Of a DNA stretch of 64,000 bases, positions 30,232-40,305 are shown piece after piece. The notes beneath the pieces are model-generated. The model saw only the letters and a program-made list of their open reading frames with translations, was not told where the DNA came from and did no database searches. The DNA lies in contig NZ_MOBK01000001.1 of assembly GCF_003732265.1 (NCBI RefSeq), positions 620,001 to 684,000 on the forward strand, in the 5' to 3' direction. How positions within the stretch are numbered: position 1 is the first letter of the stretch; each line of letters opens with the position of its first letter. A program made the translations under genes and the position numbers. The stretch is from Pseudomonas brassicacearum. Lineage in GTDB: Bacteria > Pseudomonadota > Gammaproteobacteria > Pseudomonadales > Pseudomonadaceae.

Positions 30232-31032
30232 CTAGCGATGGTTGCGATAACGTTCGGTCAATGACTGCACGAGGGTGACGTAGGATTGCGTCTCCGCGTA
30301 GGGAGGCACCCCGTTGTACTCGACCACGGACGCTTCGCCAGCGTTATAGCCTGCCAACGCCAGCACCTGATTGCCGTTGAAGCGTTTGAGCAGCCAGGCC
30401 AGGTAGCGCACGCCGCCACGAATGTTCTGTCGTGCGTCGAACGGATCGTCCACCGCGAAGCGCTCGGCGGTGGCGGGCATCAACTGCATGAGTCCCCGGG
30501 CGCCGGCCTCGGAAATGGCGTTGGGGCGAAACGCCGATTCGGCATGAATCACTGCGCGGACCAGCGCCCTGTCGACACCATAATGACTCGAAGCGGCTTC
30601 GATCTCCCTCCGATAGGAATCAGTGTCCAGGCGCAGTGAGGCGACCTTGAAATCCTTCGGCACCCTGCACAGATAGCAGCCCTTGATGACATAGAGCTCA
30701 AGGACATCGACCCGTGCGGAGATCCCGACGGGGCGTCGGCTCACATATTGACGAACACCCTTGTGCATGAAGGTAAACACCCGAACCCGCACCGCGCCTG
30801 AATCGTCGTCCTGCACAAGCTGCGGCAGGGCACTTGCCTTGGCGCTGACACCGGCCATGCCAGTCTGGCGAGTGCAGCGGGCGTTGGTGATGGCTTGGCT
30901 GGTGTAGCTGATGGTTCCGTCACTGGCTTGGCATTTAAACGTGGCGCTGGCGCACAGTGGAGCGACCAGCAAGGCCAGCTCGATGCAGCCAAGAAGGCTC
31001 TTTCGAGCCCATCGCCATGCTCTGGAACTCAT
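30232..31032 (-). CDS. Lytic transglycosylase (SLT domain)
   Basis: 266 residues. Signal peptide, an N-terminal ~110-residue region with a cysteine pair motif (GCYLC), then a soluble-lytic-transglycosylase domain: catalytic Glu165 in HAESAFRPNAIS, GARGLMQLMPATA, and LAGYNAGEASV. It cuts peptidoglycan glycan strands with 1,6-anhydro product formation. The N-terminal part resembles DUF4124-type segments seen in such enzymes. ATG 31032 has GGAG 7 bp upstream; the GTG three bases earlier is less likely. Confidence 0.9.
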   Translation of the reverse strand: MSSRAWRWARKSLLGCIELALLVAPLCASATFKCQASDGTISYTSQAITNARCTRQTGMAGVSAKASALPQLVQDDDSGAVRVRVFTFMHKGVRQYVSRRPVGISARVDVLELYVIKGCYLCRVPKDFKVASLRLDTDSYRREIEAASSHYGVDRALVRAVIHAESAFRPNAISEAGARGLMQLMPATAERFAVDDPFDARQNIRGGVRYLAWLLKRFNGNQVLALAGYNAGEASVVEYNGVPPYAETQSYVTLVQSLTERYRNHR

Positions 31033-31172
31033 CACATCGCTCCGTGCCCGGGCTCAGCCTTTGTTCTGATAGTTATACCCCTTGTAACCGGTCAGGGAAC
31101 TTGCGTTGACGTACGGGCTGCCCCTAGCCAGTCGTCTCATTCTCGGATGAGTTCGGCCCTTTACACCCGAAG

Positions 31173-31994
31173 CTAGGCGCCGCCGTCATCCACTTGAGTC
31201 GGCGTTACCGGCGAGCCTGCCAACAGGCCGCCATCAATGTTGAACTCACTGCCGGTGATGTACGTCGCTTCATCCGAGGCCAGCAACAGTGCCATGGCCG
31301 CCACCTCTTCCGGCATGCCGAACCGTCTGAGCGGCGTGTCCCGGACCAGTGCGGCCATTCGTTCTTCACGACCTTCGTCGGTACCTAACATCGGCTCCCA
31401 CATGGGCGTGAGGATGGCCGCCGGATGAATCGAGTTGCACCGAACCTTGAGGCCTTGTTCGGCGCAGTAAAGCGCCACCGTCTTCGTGTGATTACGAACC
31501 GCGCCCTTGGACGATGCGTACGCCGCCGCCCCCGGAATGCCGACCAGGCCTGAGCGAGAAGAGATGTTGATAATGGAACCCGCCCCTGCATTTCGCATGG
31601 CGCGAATGGCGTACTTGCAACCAAGGAATACACCGTCGAGATTGGTCTGATGCACGGCGTGCCAGTCCTCCAGTCGCGCATGCTCCGGATCGTGCCGCAC
31701 GGCACCTTGCTCAAACCCGGTAATCCCGGCGTTGTTCACCAGGACGTCCAGCCTGCCGCGCTCCTTCAAGATTTGCGCCGTCACTCGCTGCCAGTCGTCT
31801 TCCCGCCGCACATCAAGTCGCAGATAAGTGGCGCGGTCGCCGAGTGAGTTTGCAAGCGTTCTGCCGAGTTCGTCGTTTATATCCGTGACATAAACAAAGC
31901 AGCCCTCCTGCACAAAGAGTCGCGCAATCGCGGCGCCAATCCCTTGGGCTGCCCCTGTAATGATCGCAGTCTTGGAGGTGAGTTTATTGTCCAT
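31173..31994 (-). CDS. Short-chain dehydrogenase/reductase
   Basis: 273 residues. Classical SDR: NAD(P)-binding [12 protein letters not shown] (~12-23), D in LRLDV, NNAG, catalytic Ser in INISSRSG and YASSK (Tyr/Lys), and C-terminal DGGLLAG. An acidic Asp after strand 2 (YVTDIND) suggests NAD preference. Substrate unknown. ATG 31994 fits the Rossmann start; the frame extends 26 codons further without a good ribosome binding site. Confidence 0.88.
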   Translation of the reverse strand: MDNKLTSKTAIITGAAQGIGAAIARLFVQEGCFVYVTDINDELGRTLANSLGDRATYLRLDVRREDDWQRVTAQILKERGRLDVLVNNAGITGFEQGAVRHDPEHARLEDWHAVHQTNLDGVFLGCKYAIRAMRNAGAGSIINISSRSGLVGIPGAAAYASSKGAVRNHTKTVALYCAEQGLKVRCNSIHPAAILTPMWEPMLGTDEGREERMAALVRDTPLRRFGMPEEVAAMALLLASDEATYITGSEFNIDGGLLAGSPVTPTQVDDGGA

Positions 31995-32147
31995 AAAAGA
32001 TCCCGAGACTCCCTTGGTTTGATGCATGCAAAGCGTTAACGAACCCGAACGACCGGTCAAATCCACACCCAACAGCAGACACTAGCATCCCTGACGTAAA
32101 GCACATGTTCTATCCTCTAATCCAACCCCTCAACTCCGGACATCAAC

Positions 32148-32822
32148 ATGCCCGCCCCCGAATCCATCCTCCTCCAAAGCTGGCACCATAACGCCCGATC
32201 CTGGATCGAAGCCATCCGCACCGGCGCCATCGAAAGCCGCCAGCAGGTCACCGACCAAGCCATGCTGTTGGCGGTGATGGGCCGCCAGCCTGAGCGCGTG
32301 CTCGACCTCGGTTGTGGCGAGGGCTGGTTGTTGCGCGCGCTGGCGGACCGGGGCATCGAGGCGGTTGGTGTGGATGGTGACGCGACGCTGGTCGAGGCAG
32401 CGCGGACGGCGGGCTCTTCGTCGGTGCATGTGGCGAGTTATGAAGAATTGGTGGAGGCGAAGGTCAACGTCGGCATCGACTACGACCTGATCTGCGCCAA
32501 CTTCGCGCTGTTGCACCAGGACATCATCCCTCTGCTCGCCGCCATGAACGCCCTGCTCCTCCCTGGCGGCACGCTGGTGATCCAGACGCTGCATCCGTGG
32601 ACCGCAGCAGCTGGTGATTATCAGGATGGCTGGCGGCAAGAGACCTTCGCCGGGTTCAAGGGGCAGTGGCAACCCATGCCCTGGTACTTCCGCACCTTGT
32701 CCAGTTGGCTCAATGCGCTGGACATGGCCGGTTTTCGGCTGGTCGGCTTGCAGGAGCCGCAGCACCCGCAAAGTCCTGTGCCGCAGTCGTTGCTGCTGGT
32801 GGCCGAGCGGCCGAAGAAATAG
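32148..32822 (+). CDS. Class I SAM-dependent methyltransferase
   Basis: 224 residues. Motif I VLDLGCGEGWLLRAL (~51-65) with acidic residue in VGVDGD after strand 2, and the late hydrophobic strand GGTLVIQTLHPW. Small-molecule methyltransferase of unknown substrate. Divergent from the SDR, convergent with the CHAT-hydrolase gene, and on the core-like side of the island boundary by base composition. Confidence 0.87.
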   Translation: MPAPESILLQSWHHNARSWIEAIRTGAIESRQQVTDQAMLLAVMGRQPERVLDLGCGEGWLLRALADRGIEAVGVDGDATLVEAARTAGSSSVHVASYEELVEAKVNVGIDYDLICANFALLHQDIIPLLAAMNALLLPGGTLVIQTLHPWTAAAGDYQDGWRQETFAGFKGQWQPMPWYFRTLSSWLNALDMAGFRLVGLQEPQHPQSPVPQSLLLVAERPKK

Positions 32823-32879
32823 CGGCCAATGAGCCGGGGCGCGTGAGCGCCGAATTCACGTTCGAGGCGATCGCGCATT

Positions 32880-35800
32880 TCAATCCTGCGCGCTCACCCA
32901 GTCCATCATCTTTTCCTTGAACTCCGTCACTGCCGATTTTTCCGCTTTACCGGCCTTGGACATGTAGCGGTCCAAAACGAAATCGACCTGCATCTGAACC
33001 TCACGCCACTTCAGCACGGCCGGCACTCTGCGCTTCAAATCAGCGAACTCATTAAGCAGCCGGGTGCTGTTGATCTTCAGCTTGTTGTTTGCCAAGGCCA
33101 GGTAAAGACCGGAGAGGATCAACGCGGCCACATTCTGGAAATCCGGACTGCTTTCCACCCAGGGCCTGAGTTGCACCTGGACTCGCAGAATGTCAGCTTC
33201 GACTGACGCTGGCGCAGCGATAAACAGATGTGCAGCGACGCGTTCCAGAGCCGGCTCATAGGCGCGGCCCGGATCACTGACAATGGCACGCTGCTCAGCC
33301 TCGGCAAAATATTCCTCCATCTTTTGCAAGGCGGTTTTCTCTGCCTGCGGGTCGTTGGCCAGCACCTCAATCCAAGCCAGGCGCTTGTACGCCGTACCGC
33401 AAAGGCTGATACGCCCCAAGGTCGGTTGCAACTTGCACACCCGGGTCAGCAGATTGATCGCACCTCCCGTCTGCTTGCGCGCCGAGTTCAGCGCCGAACT
33501 CAACTCCTGAGGGGATTTTTTCGCCGCAGCATTCACTTGCAGCCAGGCTCGACGAGCCCGCAAATCGCCCAACTGTTCGCTGGCCCTAAAGCTGGCACCG
33601 CCGTCGTTGGCACCGATGGCGCGCTCGAACCAGGCGATCGCCCGTTCGGTTTCCCCGGCTTCGGCCCAAGCCTGAGCGAACGCCTCACACACTGCGCCCA
33701 TCTCGTTCCATAGATGGCCGAAACGGCTTTCCAGGATTTCGATCATATTGATGACCTGCACCTTGGGTACCTTCTTGTAGCGGCTGTCATCGATGGCGAT
33801 TTCCAACGCCAGTACCAAGGCCTGTGGTGAGGCAATGCTGTCGAAGCCTTGGTCAGGTGCAGCAGCAGGCTGATTGGCATCTTCCTGTACGCGTGCGAAC
33901 ACCCAGTCCGGGTCGCCGTAACACTGGAAAGCTGCCCAAGTATTACTTTCCGGGGCCGCCCGCAAAGCCTCCTTGCGCGCCGATGCCACGGCATCGATAA
34001 ATCTGATGCCGTTGAGCAACTGGCTATAAAACTGGGTTGCAAACAGACTGGCCGCTCGGTCATCCACCGCCCAGCCCGCAACAACAACGCAACGCACGCC
34101 CATGGCAATCAGCTCCTCGGCCACCGTAGCTGCGAAACGGGTGCGGTCGTAACTCAGATGCGTGGTCTTCAACAACTGGGTCGGGTCGATCGCCCCCAAA
34201 TAACAGCAGTTGATGAATACCAGCTCGGGCACCACGCGCATGCTTTTCATCTCTCGCGGGCCGAGGAAAATGTTGTTGGACAAGACGATCCCCCGTGGGT
34301 CCAGCATCTTGGGCTGGGTTTCCCCCGCCTTGGCCGGCGCATCGATGTCCGGCAAGGGCAACGCCTGGAACAGCGGCGGCTCACCGTGGCCAGCGATATG
34401 CACGATTCGCCAGTCGTGAGCCAGCAAGGCACTGGTCACCGCCAAGGCATCGACTGTGACGCTGGGTTCGGTGTCCTCGGCTATCAACGAACGCACTTTG
34501 CCAGTCGGCAGGGAGTTTTCCATCAGGGCCGTGATGGCATGGGCTTCGGCACGCGCACCAGGCAGTCTCGGATAGCGCTTTATATCGGTGACCGGCTCGC
34601 CAATGATCAAAACGTAGGCGTCGGTTGTGGCGTCCAGTACCTGTTCGCGATAGCTCTCGGTCCGTAGCTTGCGCAGCAGTTTACTGCGGATCGCCCAGGG
34701 GACCTGTTCTTCTGAGGTTGATCGGTCCGGATCACGCTCGGTATTGAGCAACTCCCAAGGGATGGCAGCAGTGGAGCTGTCCAACTCGATTTGCATTTCC
34801 GTGGTGCCACCGAGGTAAGCGTCCATCTCCAGTGGCACCAGCAATTTGAACAGGGTCTGACCGATAGCGCTGCCGGCCGAGGGCTGGTTGGACGAGGCAC
34901 CGACCAGCTCATGCAGCAACGCCACTTGCATCGACTGCGCCCGCACTTCGGCGCGGGCGCGCCGAGTGTCCAGGGTATAGGCAATCATCGGCAGCTGATT
35001 TTCATCGTACTGCGTGACGGCGGAAATGAAGTCGTAGCGAGTGCTTCGGTAGCCGCCCTCCAGCGGCCTACGCAGCCATCCGGTGCCGGACTTGATGGTC
35101 GGCGTCACCCGGAAATCTTTTGCCCGTGACACACCCAGCACCTGCACGGCGCGCCAGGCGTCGGTGGCGCGATCCAGGTAAAGCTCGGTCAGATGCAGGT
35201 GACTGACAGTCGGCCAGCCCTTCTGCTTGAGCCGGATATTAGCGTCGCGTACCCCTTGGGCAATTAACGCCGCTGACTGCCCTGGCGACATGCCAGCCCC
35301 GCCGCTGCCAATCAACGCAGCAGCGATTTCGAACTGCACCGGTGCACCGCGATTCTGTTCGGCCAAGCGTTGGGCCCAGGCCAGAACACCCTGGCGAACC
35401 GTCTCCAGCAGGTCGTTGGAACTCAATTTGCCCTCTTGTCCCAGGCCCACCACGATAACCGCTTCGGGACGCGGTAGTTGCAGTGGATTTTCGCCATTCG
35501 CGGCGATGTTCATGAATACCTGATTGCTGCGCGGAGCCGAGGGGTAGAGGCTCATTTTCAAGGCATCGCCAAGCAAGCCGCCGACCATTTCATCGACTAC
35601 CCGTTCGCTGCCAGTAAGACCGGCGCTGGCGTAGTGACCGACGATCAGCGGATCGCGGGTGAACTTCAGGTTGCAGTTGATCACGGTCACGGGCAGCGGC
35701 GGCAATTCTTCGCGCGCGGTCGGGGTGATCGTCTGGCTGTACAACGTGAAGACATCATCGACGCTGACCGGCACAGTAATCCGGTCACCGCGCACCGGCC

Positions 35801-38435
35801 TGCTCGTCACATAGGGCAATGACCGCTGGGGGACGCCACCACGGCTGACTGTCTGGTCCAGCACCGTGAGTTCAGTGGTGCGACCGGTTTGCAGCAACGA
35901 AAGAAATGCCGGGAATGCCGCACTCTGCTTTGGCAAGTCGCCGTGGACACAGGCTAATTTATAGGCTTGCACCCCAGGTAGCAGAGCGCTGTGCAACGTT
36001 ACCCTGCCATCGCCGCCGTCCTGCGCATCCTGATAACCGAAACCCTTTTCGGCACTGACGGTATACCCATCGGGGGTAAATTTCGCTTCGCCCACAACCA
36101 TCGACAGCTTGTCCTTCCAGGGGCTTAGATCCTGATCATCCAATGCCTTGCGCAACGCTGCCGCGACCGCCAGAACTTCACTGCTGGGCTTGCCCCAATC
36201 GTAGTAGTCCTGCTGAATGCGCAGGTGGTGCCAAAAGCTGTGCGCCTTCAGCCACTGCTGGTCCTTGCTGGACAGATCGGCCCAGACCTCGGCATCGGTC
36301 AGGTTGAGCACCGGGTCGAGCAGATTGGCCTGCAATTGAATAAATCCGGGAAAGGTTGCCATGAGTGCCCGGGACTTCTGCGGTGTAAACGGCGCACCGG
36401 CGAACGCCAGGCTGTTGCCGAAGGTATCGTCTCCCGACAGCACCTGCATCGGTGCCCAGGAACCACCATTGGGTGTGCCAAGCATTAACAGCCGAGCTTG
36501 TGGATCGGCCATCATTCGCGCCCAGACTTGCGGGCACTTGAGCAACATCGTCCGTGCCAGCAAGCCGCCCATCGAGTGCGCCAGCATCCTTACCGGTTGC
36601 CGCGTAGCGGACCTGGCGTCGAGCGCGTTTTCCACGGCATCCCCGAGTCGTTTGGCCTCCCGTTCCATCGGCACGCGCCAATCGTAAGCAAACACAATCA
36701 CCTGGTGTGTTGCCTCAAGGAATTTAATCAAGTCCTCGTAGACCATGCCCACTGCGCCATCGGGTTCTACATCGTCCTCCATGCCTTGCTTGTAGCTCAG
36801 TTCATCGAGGCCATTGATTAACCAGGGCCCCAGCCAGATACGTCGGTCGCCTGCTTTGAGATTACTGCCCAGAATGCCCGGTAACACGAATACCGCCGGC
36901 TTCTGCGCCGCAGGTATGTCGCTGCCACCACCGCGCCGTCCACTGGCATCCCGGCCTTGCCAGGACAGAGGCCCGATGGGCGTGAAATCCCTGGGTTCGT
37001 CCAGCGTCAGGCCCTCGACAACGGCTGACGCGGTGCGCTCGTTGCTGAAATAGGAGAAGTGCGAAACGGTGCCGCCCTGGTTGAGCAGGAAACTCGCCGA
37101 CCTGGCCCTGGGCGCACCGCCGTACATGGAACTGGTTTGCACCACCAGGTCGTTATCGGTCCAGAAAAACGTGTCAGAGAGTAAGGTCTTGAGCCAACTG
37201 ACCACCGAGTCCCCTTCCATGTCACCGGCAATGACTCGCAATTCACTGTCAACCGGCGTGCGAATCAGGTGCAGCCACTGGACCAGCGGGCTGTCGGGCA
37301 TCTGTGCAGCCAGACCGGGCATGAGCAATGGATCGGTGCGACGGCGGGCCACGTCAGCCAATAAATCGATGAGTTCGGGCACCACAGGCACGCCGCTCAG
37401 TTCCATGCTCCATTTGAGCACCGAAAGGTAGGCATCCAACCTGTTCGACGCCAGCAGCGTACCGCGTGCAGGGCAGGCTACCCGCACGAAACGCGTGACT
37501 TTGATCCGCTTGTCGCTGACCAGACTGATCAACAGTTGCAGATCCTCGCGTTGGGTCTTGTACTCATCGCCCTTGGCCAGGTCCTCGAAGCTTTGCAGTA
37601 GATCGGCACCGCCACTGCAGGCTTTGGCCAGTACCTCGCCGATCAGCCCTCCCCGAGAGTGCGAAAGCAAATGCAGGACCGCGCCTTTGGGCAACGCGTT
37701 GGCCAATTCCATCGCGTTCTGAATTGGACTGGCGGTCAAGGTTGGATGGTCCAGTGCATAGACGCCGCTGTAGGCGCCGAAGATTCGCGCGACCTTCGAC
37801 GGATGGTCGGTCCACAGTTTGCCGAAGGTCCCCTGAGTATTGGAGAAGGTGCCATGCAACAGTACCAACACAGGTTTATCGTCGATGACAATCCCGGTGG
37901 CCACCGCGCTGCCCTTGAGTGAGTCAAGGACCTTGGAGTTAAGCCGGTAGAGACCTGGGTCAACCTGCTTGTCGACCCTGTCCGCTGCCAGCGTGGCAGC
38001 AGCGTTCGCGACGGAGTCCTTGCCAACACCGGCGATGATCTGAATCAGCTTCACCAGCACCTTGCCAAGCGGACCCCGTGAGGGGCCGCGGGTCTGCCCC
38101 TGGATTTCGTCCTGGCCATCCCATGCCAGTTCCACGGGTATCCGCACACTATCGGTGCCCTGAGCGCCGCGGGATGCGGAGCTCTGCTGTGAAAGAAACA
38201 ATTCGCATGCGGTCTGTGGATTCAATATCAGTACCGGGCCGTTGGCGATATGCACAGCCATTACGTCTTTTTCCGGATCGACGTTGAGAGACACTTCGCT
38301 ACCGGTACCACGACGCACCGCAACCTGAACTGAGTACCTCACCGTACCCTCGGTTAATCCAGCAGGCAGTTGCAAATTTGCACCGCTATTGGAGGCATTA
38401 TTTCCATGACCCGAAACAACAAACGTAATGCTCAT
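32880..38435 (-). CDS. Giant CHAT-protease protein with two alpha/beta-hydrolase domains
   Basis: 1851 residues, one uninterrupted frame, no signal peptide or TM helix. Residues 1-150 beta-rich, unassigned. Hydrolase 1 ~186-470: LLHGTFSNT (oxyanion region) and nucleophile elbow SHSRGG with Ser260. Hydrolase 2 ~513-850, LCAT/lipase-like: LPGILGSNL (518-526), YDWR (584), AHSMGG with Ser621, GTPNGG, and DGRVTLHSAL with the probable late His. After a linker, CHAT caspase-like domain ~1160-1510 with the dyad His1350 (HIAGHGE) and Cys1411 (INCCYLG). The last ~300 residues are helical and TPR-like. CHAT proteases serve in prokaryotic conflict systems (for example TPR-CHAT of type III-E CRISPR). The protease may activate or cut a partner; the hydrolases could act on lipids. 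Function is inferred, and no guide or sensor gene is seen nearby. Confidence 0.85.
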   Translation of the reverse strand: MSITFVVSGHGNNASNSGANLQLPAGLTEGTVRYSVQVAVRRGTGSEVSLNVDPEKDVMAVHIANGPVLILNPQTACELFLSQQSSASRGAQGTDSVRIPVELAWDGQDEIQGQTRGPSRGPLGKVLVKLIQIIAGVGKDSVANAAATLAADRVDKQVDPGLYRLNSKVLDSLKGSAVATGIVIDDKPVLVLLHGTFSNTQGTFGKLWTDHPSKVARIFGAYSGVYALDHPTLTASPIQNAMELANALPKGAVLHLLSHSRGGLIGEVLAKACSGGADLLQSFEDLAKGDEYKTQREDLQLLISLVSDKRIKVTRFVRVACPARGTLLASNRLDAYLSVLKWSMELSGVPVVPELIDLLADVARRRTDPLLMPGLAAQMPDSPLVQWLHLIRTPVDSELRVIAGDMEGDSVVSWLKTLLSDTFFWTDNDLVVQTSSMYGGAPRARSASFLLNQGGTVSHFSYFSNERTASAVVEGLTLDEPRDFTPIGPLSWQGRDASGRRGGGSDIPAAQKPAVFVLPGILGSNLKAGDRRIWLGPWLINGLDELSYKQGMEDDVEPDGAVGMVYEDLIKFLEATHQVIVFAYDWRVPMEREAKRLGDAVENALDARSATRQPVRMLAHSMGGLLARTMLLKCPQVWARMMADPQARLLMLGTPNGGSWAPMQVLSGDDTFGNSLAFAGAPFTPQKSRALMATFPGFIQLQANLLDPVLNLTDAEVWADLSSKDQQWLKAHSFWHHLRIQQDYYDWGKPSSEVLAVAAALRKALDDQDLSPWKDKLSMVVGEAKFTPDGYTVSAEKGFGYQDAQDGGDGRVTLHSALLPGVQAYKLACVHGDLPKQSAAFPAFLSLLQTGRTTELTVLDQTVSRGGVPQRSLPYVTSRPVRGDRITVPVSVDDVFTLYSQTITPTAREELPPLPVTVINCNLKFTRDPLIVGHYASAGLTGSERVVDEMVGGLLGDALKMSLYPSAPRSNQVFMNIAANGENPLQLPRPEAVIVVGLGQEGKLSSNDLLETVRQGVLAWAQRLAEQNRGAPVQFEIAAALIGSGGAGMSPGQSAALIAQGVRDANIRLKQKGWPTVSHLHLTELYLDRATDAWRAVQVLGVSRAKDFRVTPTIKSGTGWLRRPLEGGYRSTRYDFISAVTQYDENQLPMIAYTLDTRRARAEVRAQSMQVALLHELVGASSNQPSAGSAIGQTLFKLLVPLEMDAYLGGTTEMQIELDSSTAAIPWELLNTERDPDRSTSEEQVPWAIRSKLLRKLRTESYREQVLDATTDAYVLIIGEPVTDIKRYPRLPGARAEAHAITALMENSLPTGKVRSLIAEDTEPSVTVDALAVTSALLAHDWRIVHIAGHGEPPLFQALPLPDIDAPAKAGETQPKMLDPRGIVLSNNIFLGPREMKSMRVVPELVFINCCYLGAIDPTQLLKTTHLSYDRTRFAATVAEELIAMGVRCVVVAGWAVDDRAASLFATQFYSQLLNGIRFIDAVASARKEALRAAPESNTWAAFQCYGDPDWVFARVQEDANQPAAAPDQGFDSIASPQALVLALEIAIDDSRYKKVPKVQVINMIEILESRFGHLWNEMGAVCEAFAQAWAEAGETERAIAWFERAIGANDGGASFRASEQLGDLRARRAWLQVNAAAKKSPQELSSALNSARKQTGGAINLLTRVCKLQPTLGRISLCGTAYKRLAWIEVLANDPQAEKTALQKMEEYFAEAEQRAIVSDPGRAYEPALERVAAHLFIAAPASVEADILRVQVQLRPWVESSPDFQNVAALILSGLYLALANNKLKINSTRLLNEFADLKRRVPAVLKWREVQMQVDFVLDRYMSKAGKAEKSAVTEFKEKMMDWVSAQD

Positions 38436-38705
38436 TTTTTATATCCCTGGTGCGAGCTATTCGTAATAGTGTTCATCCACCATAGGCGAGCACGCAGGCA
38501 CATTTATACTTTTTCGCTAAATACGTTAGAGCCGATAGTTTGAACTTGAAGAAAAACAAGCTTATGTGTAAACGCCCTGACACACATGAAACCAACAATA
38601 AACAAAACAGATACCCCGACTGGAACTTGATGAAGCACACGCTATGCTAACCCTCCGGTATTGACTCATATAACTCAACACCATCACGTCAAGCAGGTAG
38701 ATACC
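38436..38705. promoter_or_regulatory. AT-rich divergent intergenic region
   Basis: 270 bp between the CHAT-hydrolase gene and the lysozyme-FRG gene, visibly poorer in GC than the neighbours (runs such as TTTATACTTTTT and AACAATAAACAAAACAGATA). Both promoters must lie here. No clear inverted repeat or -35/-10 pair stood out by eye. Confidence 0.5.
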
Positions 38706-39554
38706 ATGGCCAAACTCAGCCTTACCCCTGCGCTAAAACTGGAATATGAGCAGCTATTTAATAGCTGCCTAATAAACCCAAGTCGTTTTAATGACGTCAA
38801 CGCATTGGTAAACAGTCTTTACGAACACCGCGAACAGTATCAGGGTGTGGCCGAAAGCATGGACATTCCGTGGGGTTTTATCGCAGTTGTACACAACATG
38901 GAGTCCAGCCAAAAATTCCAAAAGCACTTGCATAATGGCGACCCGTTGACAGCACGCACCGTGCACGTGCCCGCAGGCAGGCCTCTTGGTCCACCGCCTT
39001 TCACGTGGGAAACCAGTGCCGTTGATGCCTTGACCCTGCGCAAGCTGAACGCGAGGACCGACTGGACGCTGCCCGGTACGCTGTATCAACTGGAGTTGTA
39101 TAACGGCATCGGTTATCGGCTGTATCACCCCCATGTGCTGACGCCCTACTTGTGGAGCTTCAGCAACCACTATCAAAGCGGCAAGTATGTCGGTGACGGA
39201 ACTTGGTCGGAGAGTGCAAAGTCGGCGCAATGCGGTGCAGCGGTGTTGCTACGGCGCATGGCTGAGAACGGCTATATCGATTTCCCCGATCAGCCCTCAC
39301 CTGCTCCGCAGGACGGCCCATTCATCGTTGAATATTCGGCCACCAGGCCGGGCAACCCTGAGGCCGAGGCCAAGGCAGAAAACCTGCAGCGCTGGCTCAA
39401 CACGTTCCCGGGAATATTTGTAAAGGTAGATGGTGCTCCCGGAGACAGGACATCCGCGGCGTATTTCAAGGTGACGGGGCATTATTTGCCAGGAGATCCG
39501 CGCGGGGGAGGAGTCTCGGATCGCCTTTCACCAATGGCAGCAACTGGGCATTGA
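38706..39554 (+). CDS. Lysozyme-family protein with peptidoglycan-binding tail (frame-broken at 3' end)
   Basis: 282 residues. The N-terminal ~180 residues match the COG5526-type lysozyme family as I know it: catalytic Glu in VVHNMESSQ, HLHNGDPLTARTVHVPAGRP, PFTWETSAVDAL, LYNGIGYR and YLWSFSNHY. A short peptidoglycan-binding-like module follows (NLQRWLNTFPGIFVKVDGAPGDRTSAAYFKVTGHYLPGDPR in pieces). The final 15 residues (GGGVSDRLSPMAATGH) look like out-of-frame sequence: dropping one G of a G5 run at 39504-39508 continues the protein into an FRG domain. No signal peptide, so release would need lysis or another route. ATG 38706 has AGGTAG upstream. Confidence 0.75.
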   Translation: MAKLSLTPALKLEYEQLFNSCLINPSRFNDVNALVNSLYEHREQYQGVAESMDIPWGFIAVVHNMESSQKFQKHLHNGDPLTARTVHVPAGRPLGPPPFTWETSAVDALTLRKLNARTDWTLPGTLYQLELYNGIGYRLYHPHVLTPYLWSFSNHYQSGKYVGDGTWSESAKSAQCGAAVLLRRMAENGYIDFPDQPSPAPQDGPFIVEYSATRPGNPEAEAKAENLQRWLNTFPGIFVKVDGAPGDRTSAAYFKVTGHYLPGDPRGGGVSDRLSPMAATGH

Positions 39555-40153
39555 AGTCACCAAACATCCTGACGGCCTTCCCGACTTACCTCCCACACCC
39601 GTATTTCGAGGCCAGGCAAATTCATCTTATGATGTGACGCCCTCCTTATACAGAGCCACTACCAATCAAAAACTCGAGAAAAAGAAACTCGAGTTCTTCA
39701 CGCTCCTGATGAAGTGCCCGGAAATAGAAAACTCAGTAGGCGTACCGCTTTCGAAATATGACATAAAAGCCACGGCTCAGCATTTCCAGGCCTCCTTGAC
39801 AGACTTTGTCGATATGACCGGCGCCTGCTGTGGCCATCCATTTCGCCAGTTCCACTACATCACCCAACAGCCCCGCCCTATCGGCCGTATTCATGTATAA
39901 CCTCGACGAGTTTATAAGAGATGGTGCATCCATCGTGATGCCCCACCTTTCGTGAACCGCCTATATCTGCAACGAGGGAGGGGTTTTACACACAAACCCT
40001 TATGATTTTGAAAGATTTCAACAATGGAGGGTGAAAATCGAATTCCCTCACAACCCAAACTTCAAATCAATAAGAAATACAACGCCGGCAGACATCATCC
40101 CCGTAACGCCTTTAATCTACGTCTACAGATATGAAGGGAAACAGAACAAATAG
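39505..40153 (+). pseudogene. Decayed FRG-domain remnant, originally C-terminal to the lysozyme gene
   Basis: From about 39505 the frame 1 translation gives GEESRIAFHQWQQLGIEV, then the FRG hallmark VFRGQANSSYDVTPSLYR, then QHFQASLTDFVDMTG. At about 39823 the homology shifts to the next frame: PAVAIHFASS, VFMYNLDEFIRDGASIV. A TGA at 39953-39955 interrupts it, after which the same frame continues NEGGVLHTNPYDFERFQQW… to TAG 40151-40153. No ATG, GTG or TTG begins the frame before the FRG motif, so it was probably read as a fusion with the lysozyme gene. Damage: one-base change at the G5 run, a second frameshift and one nonsense codon. FRG domains occur in toxin-like and prophage proteins; activity is unproven in general. 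Confidence 0.78.
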
Positions 40154-40305
40154 AAACGTGGGAAAAGATGCTTGATTTAGCGCGAGCCCTTCCGGACGAC
40201 GGTTGATTCCACAATCGATAGTTGCCTCAACAGGTTGCGCAATACGAAGACCAACTCAGCTAATCGAGGCACACGCCCACTGTCCTTGGCGAAAACCGCA
40301 AAGCG

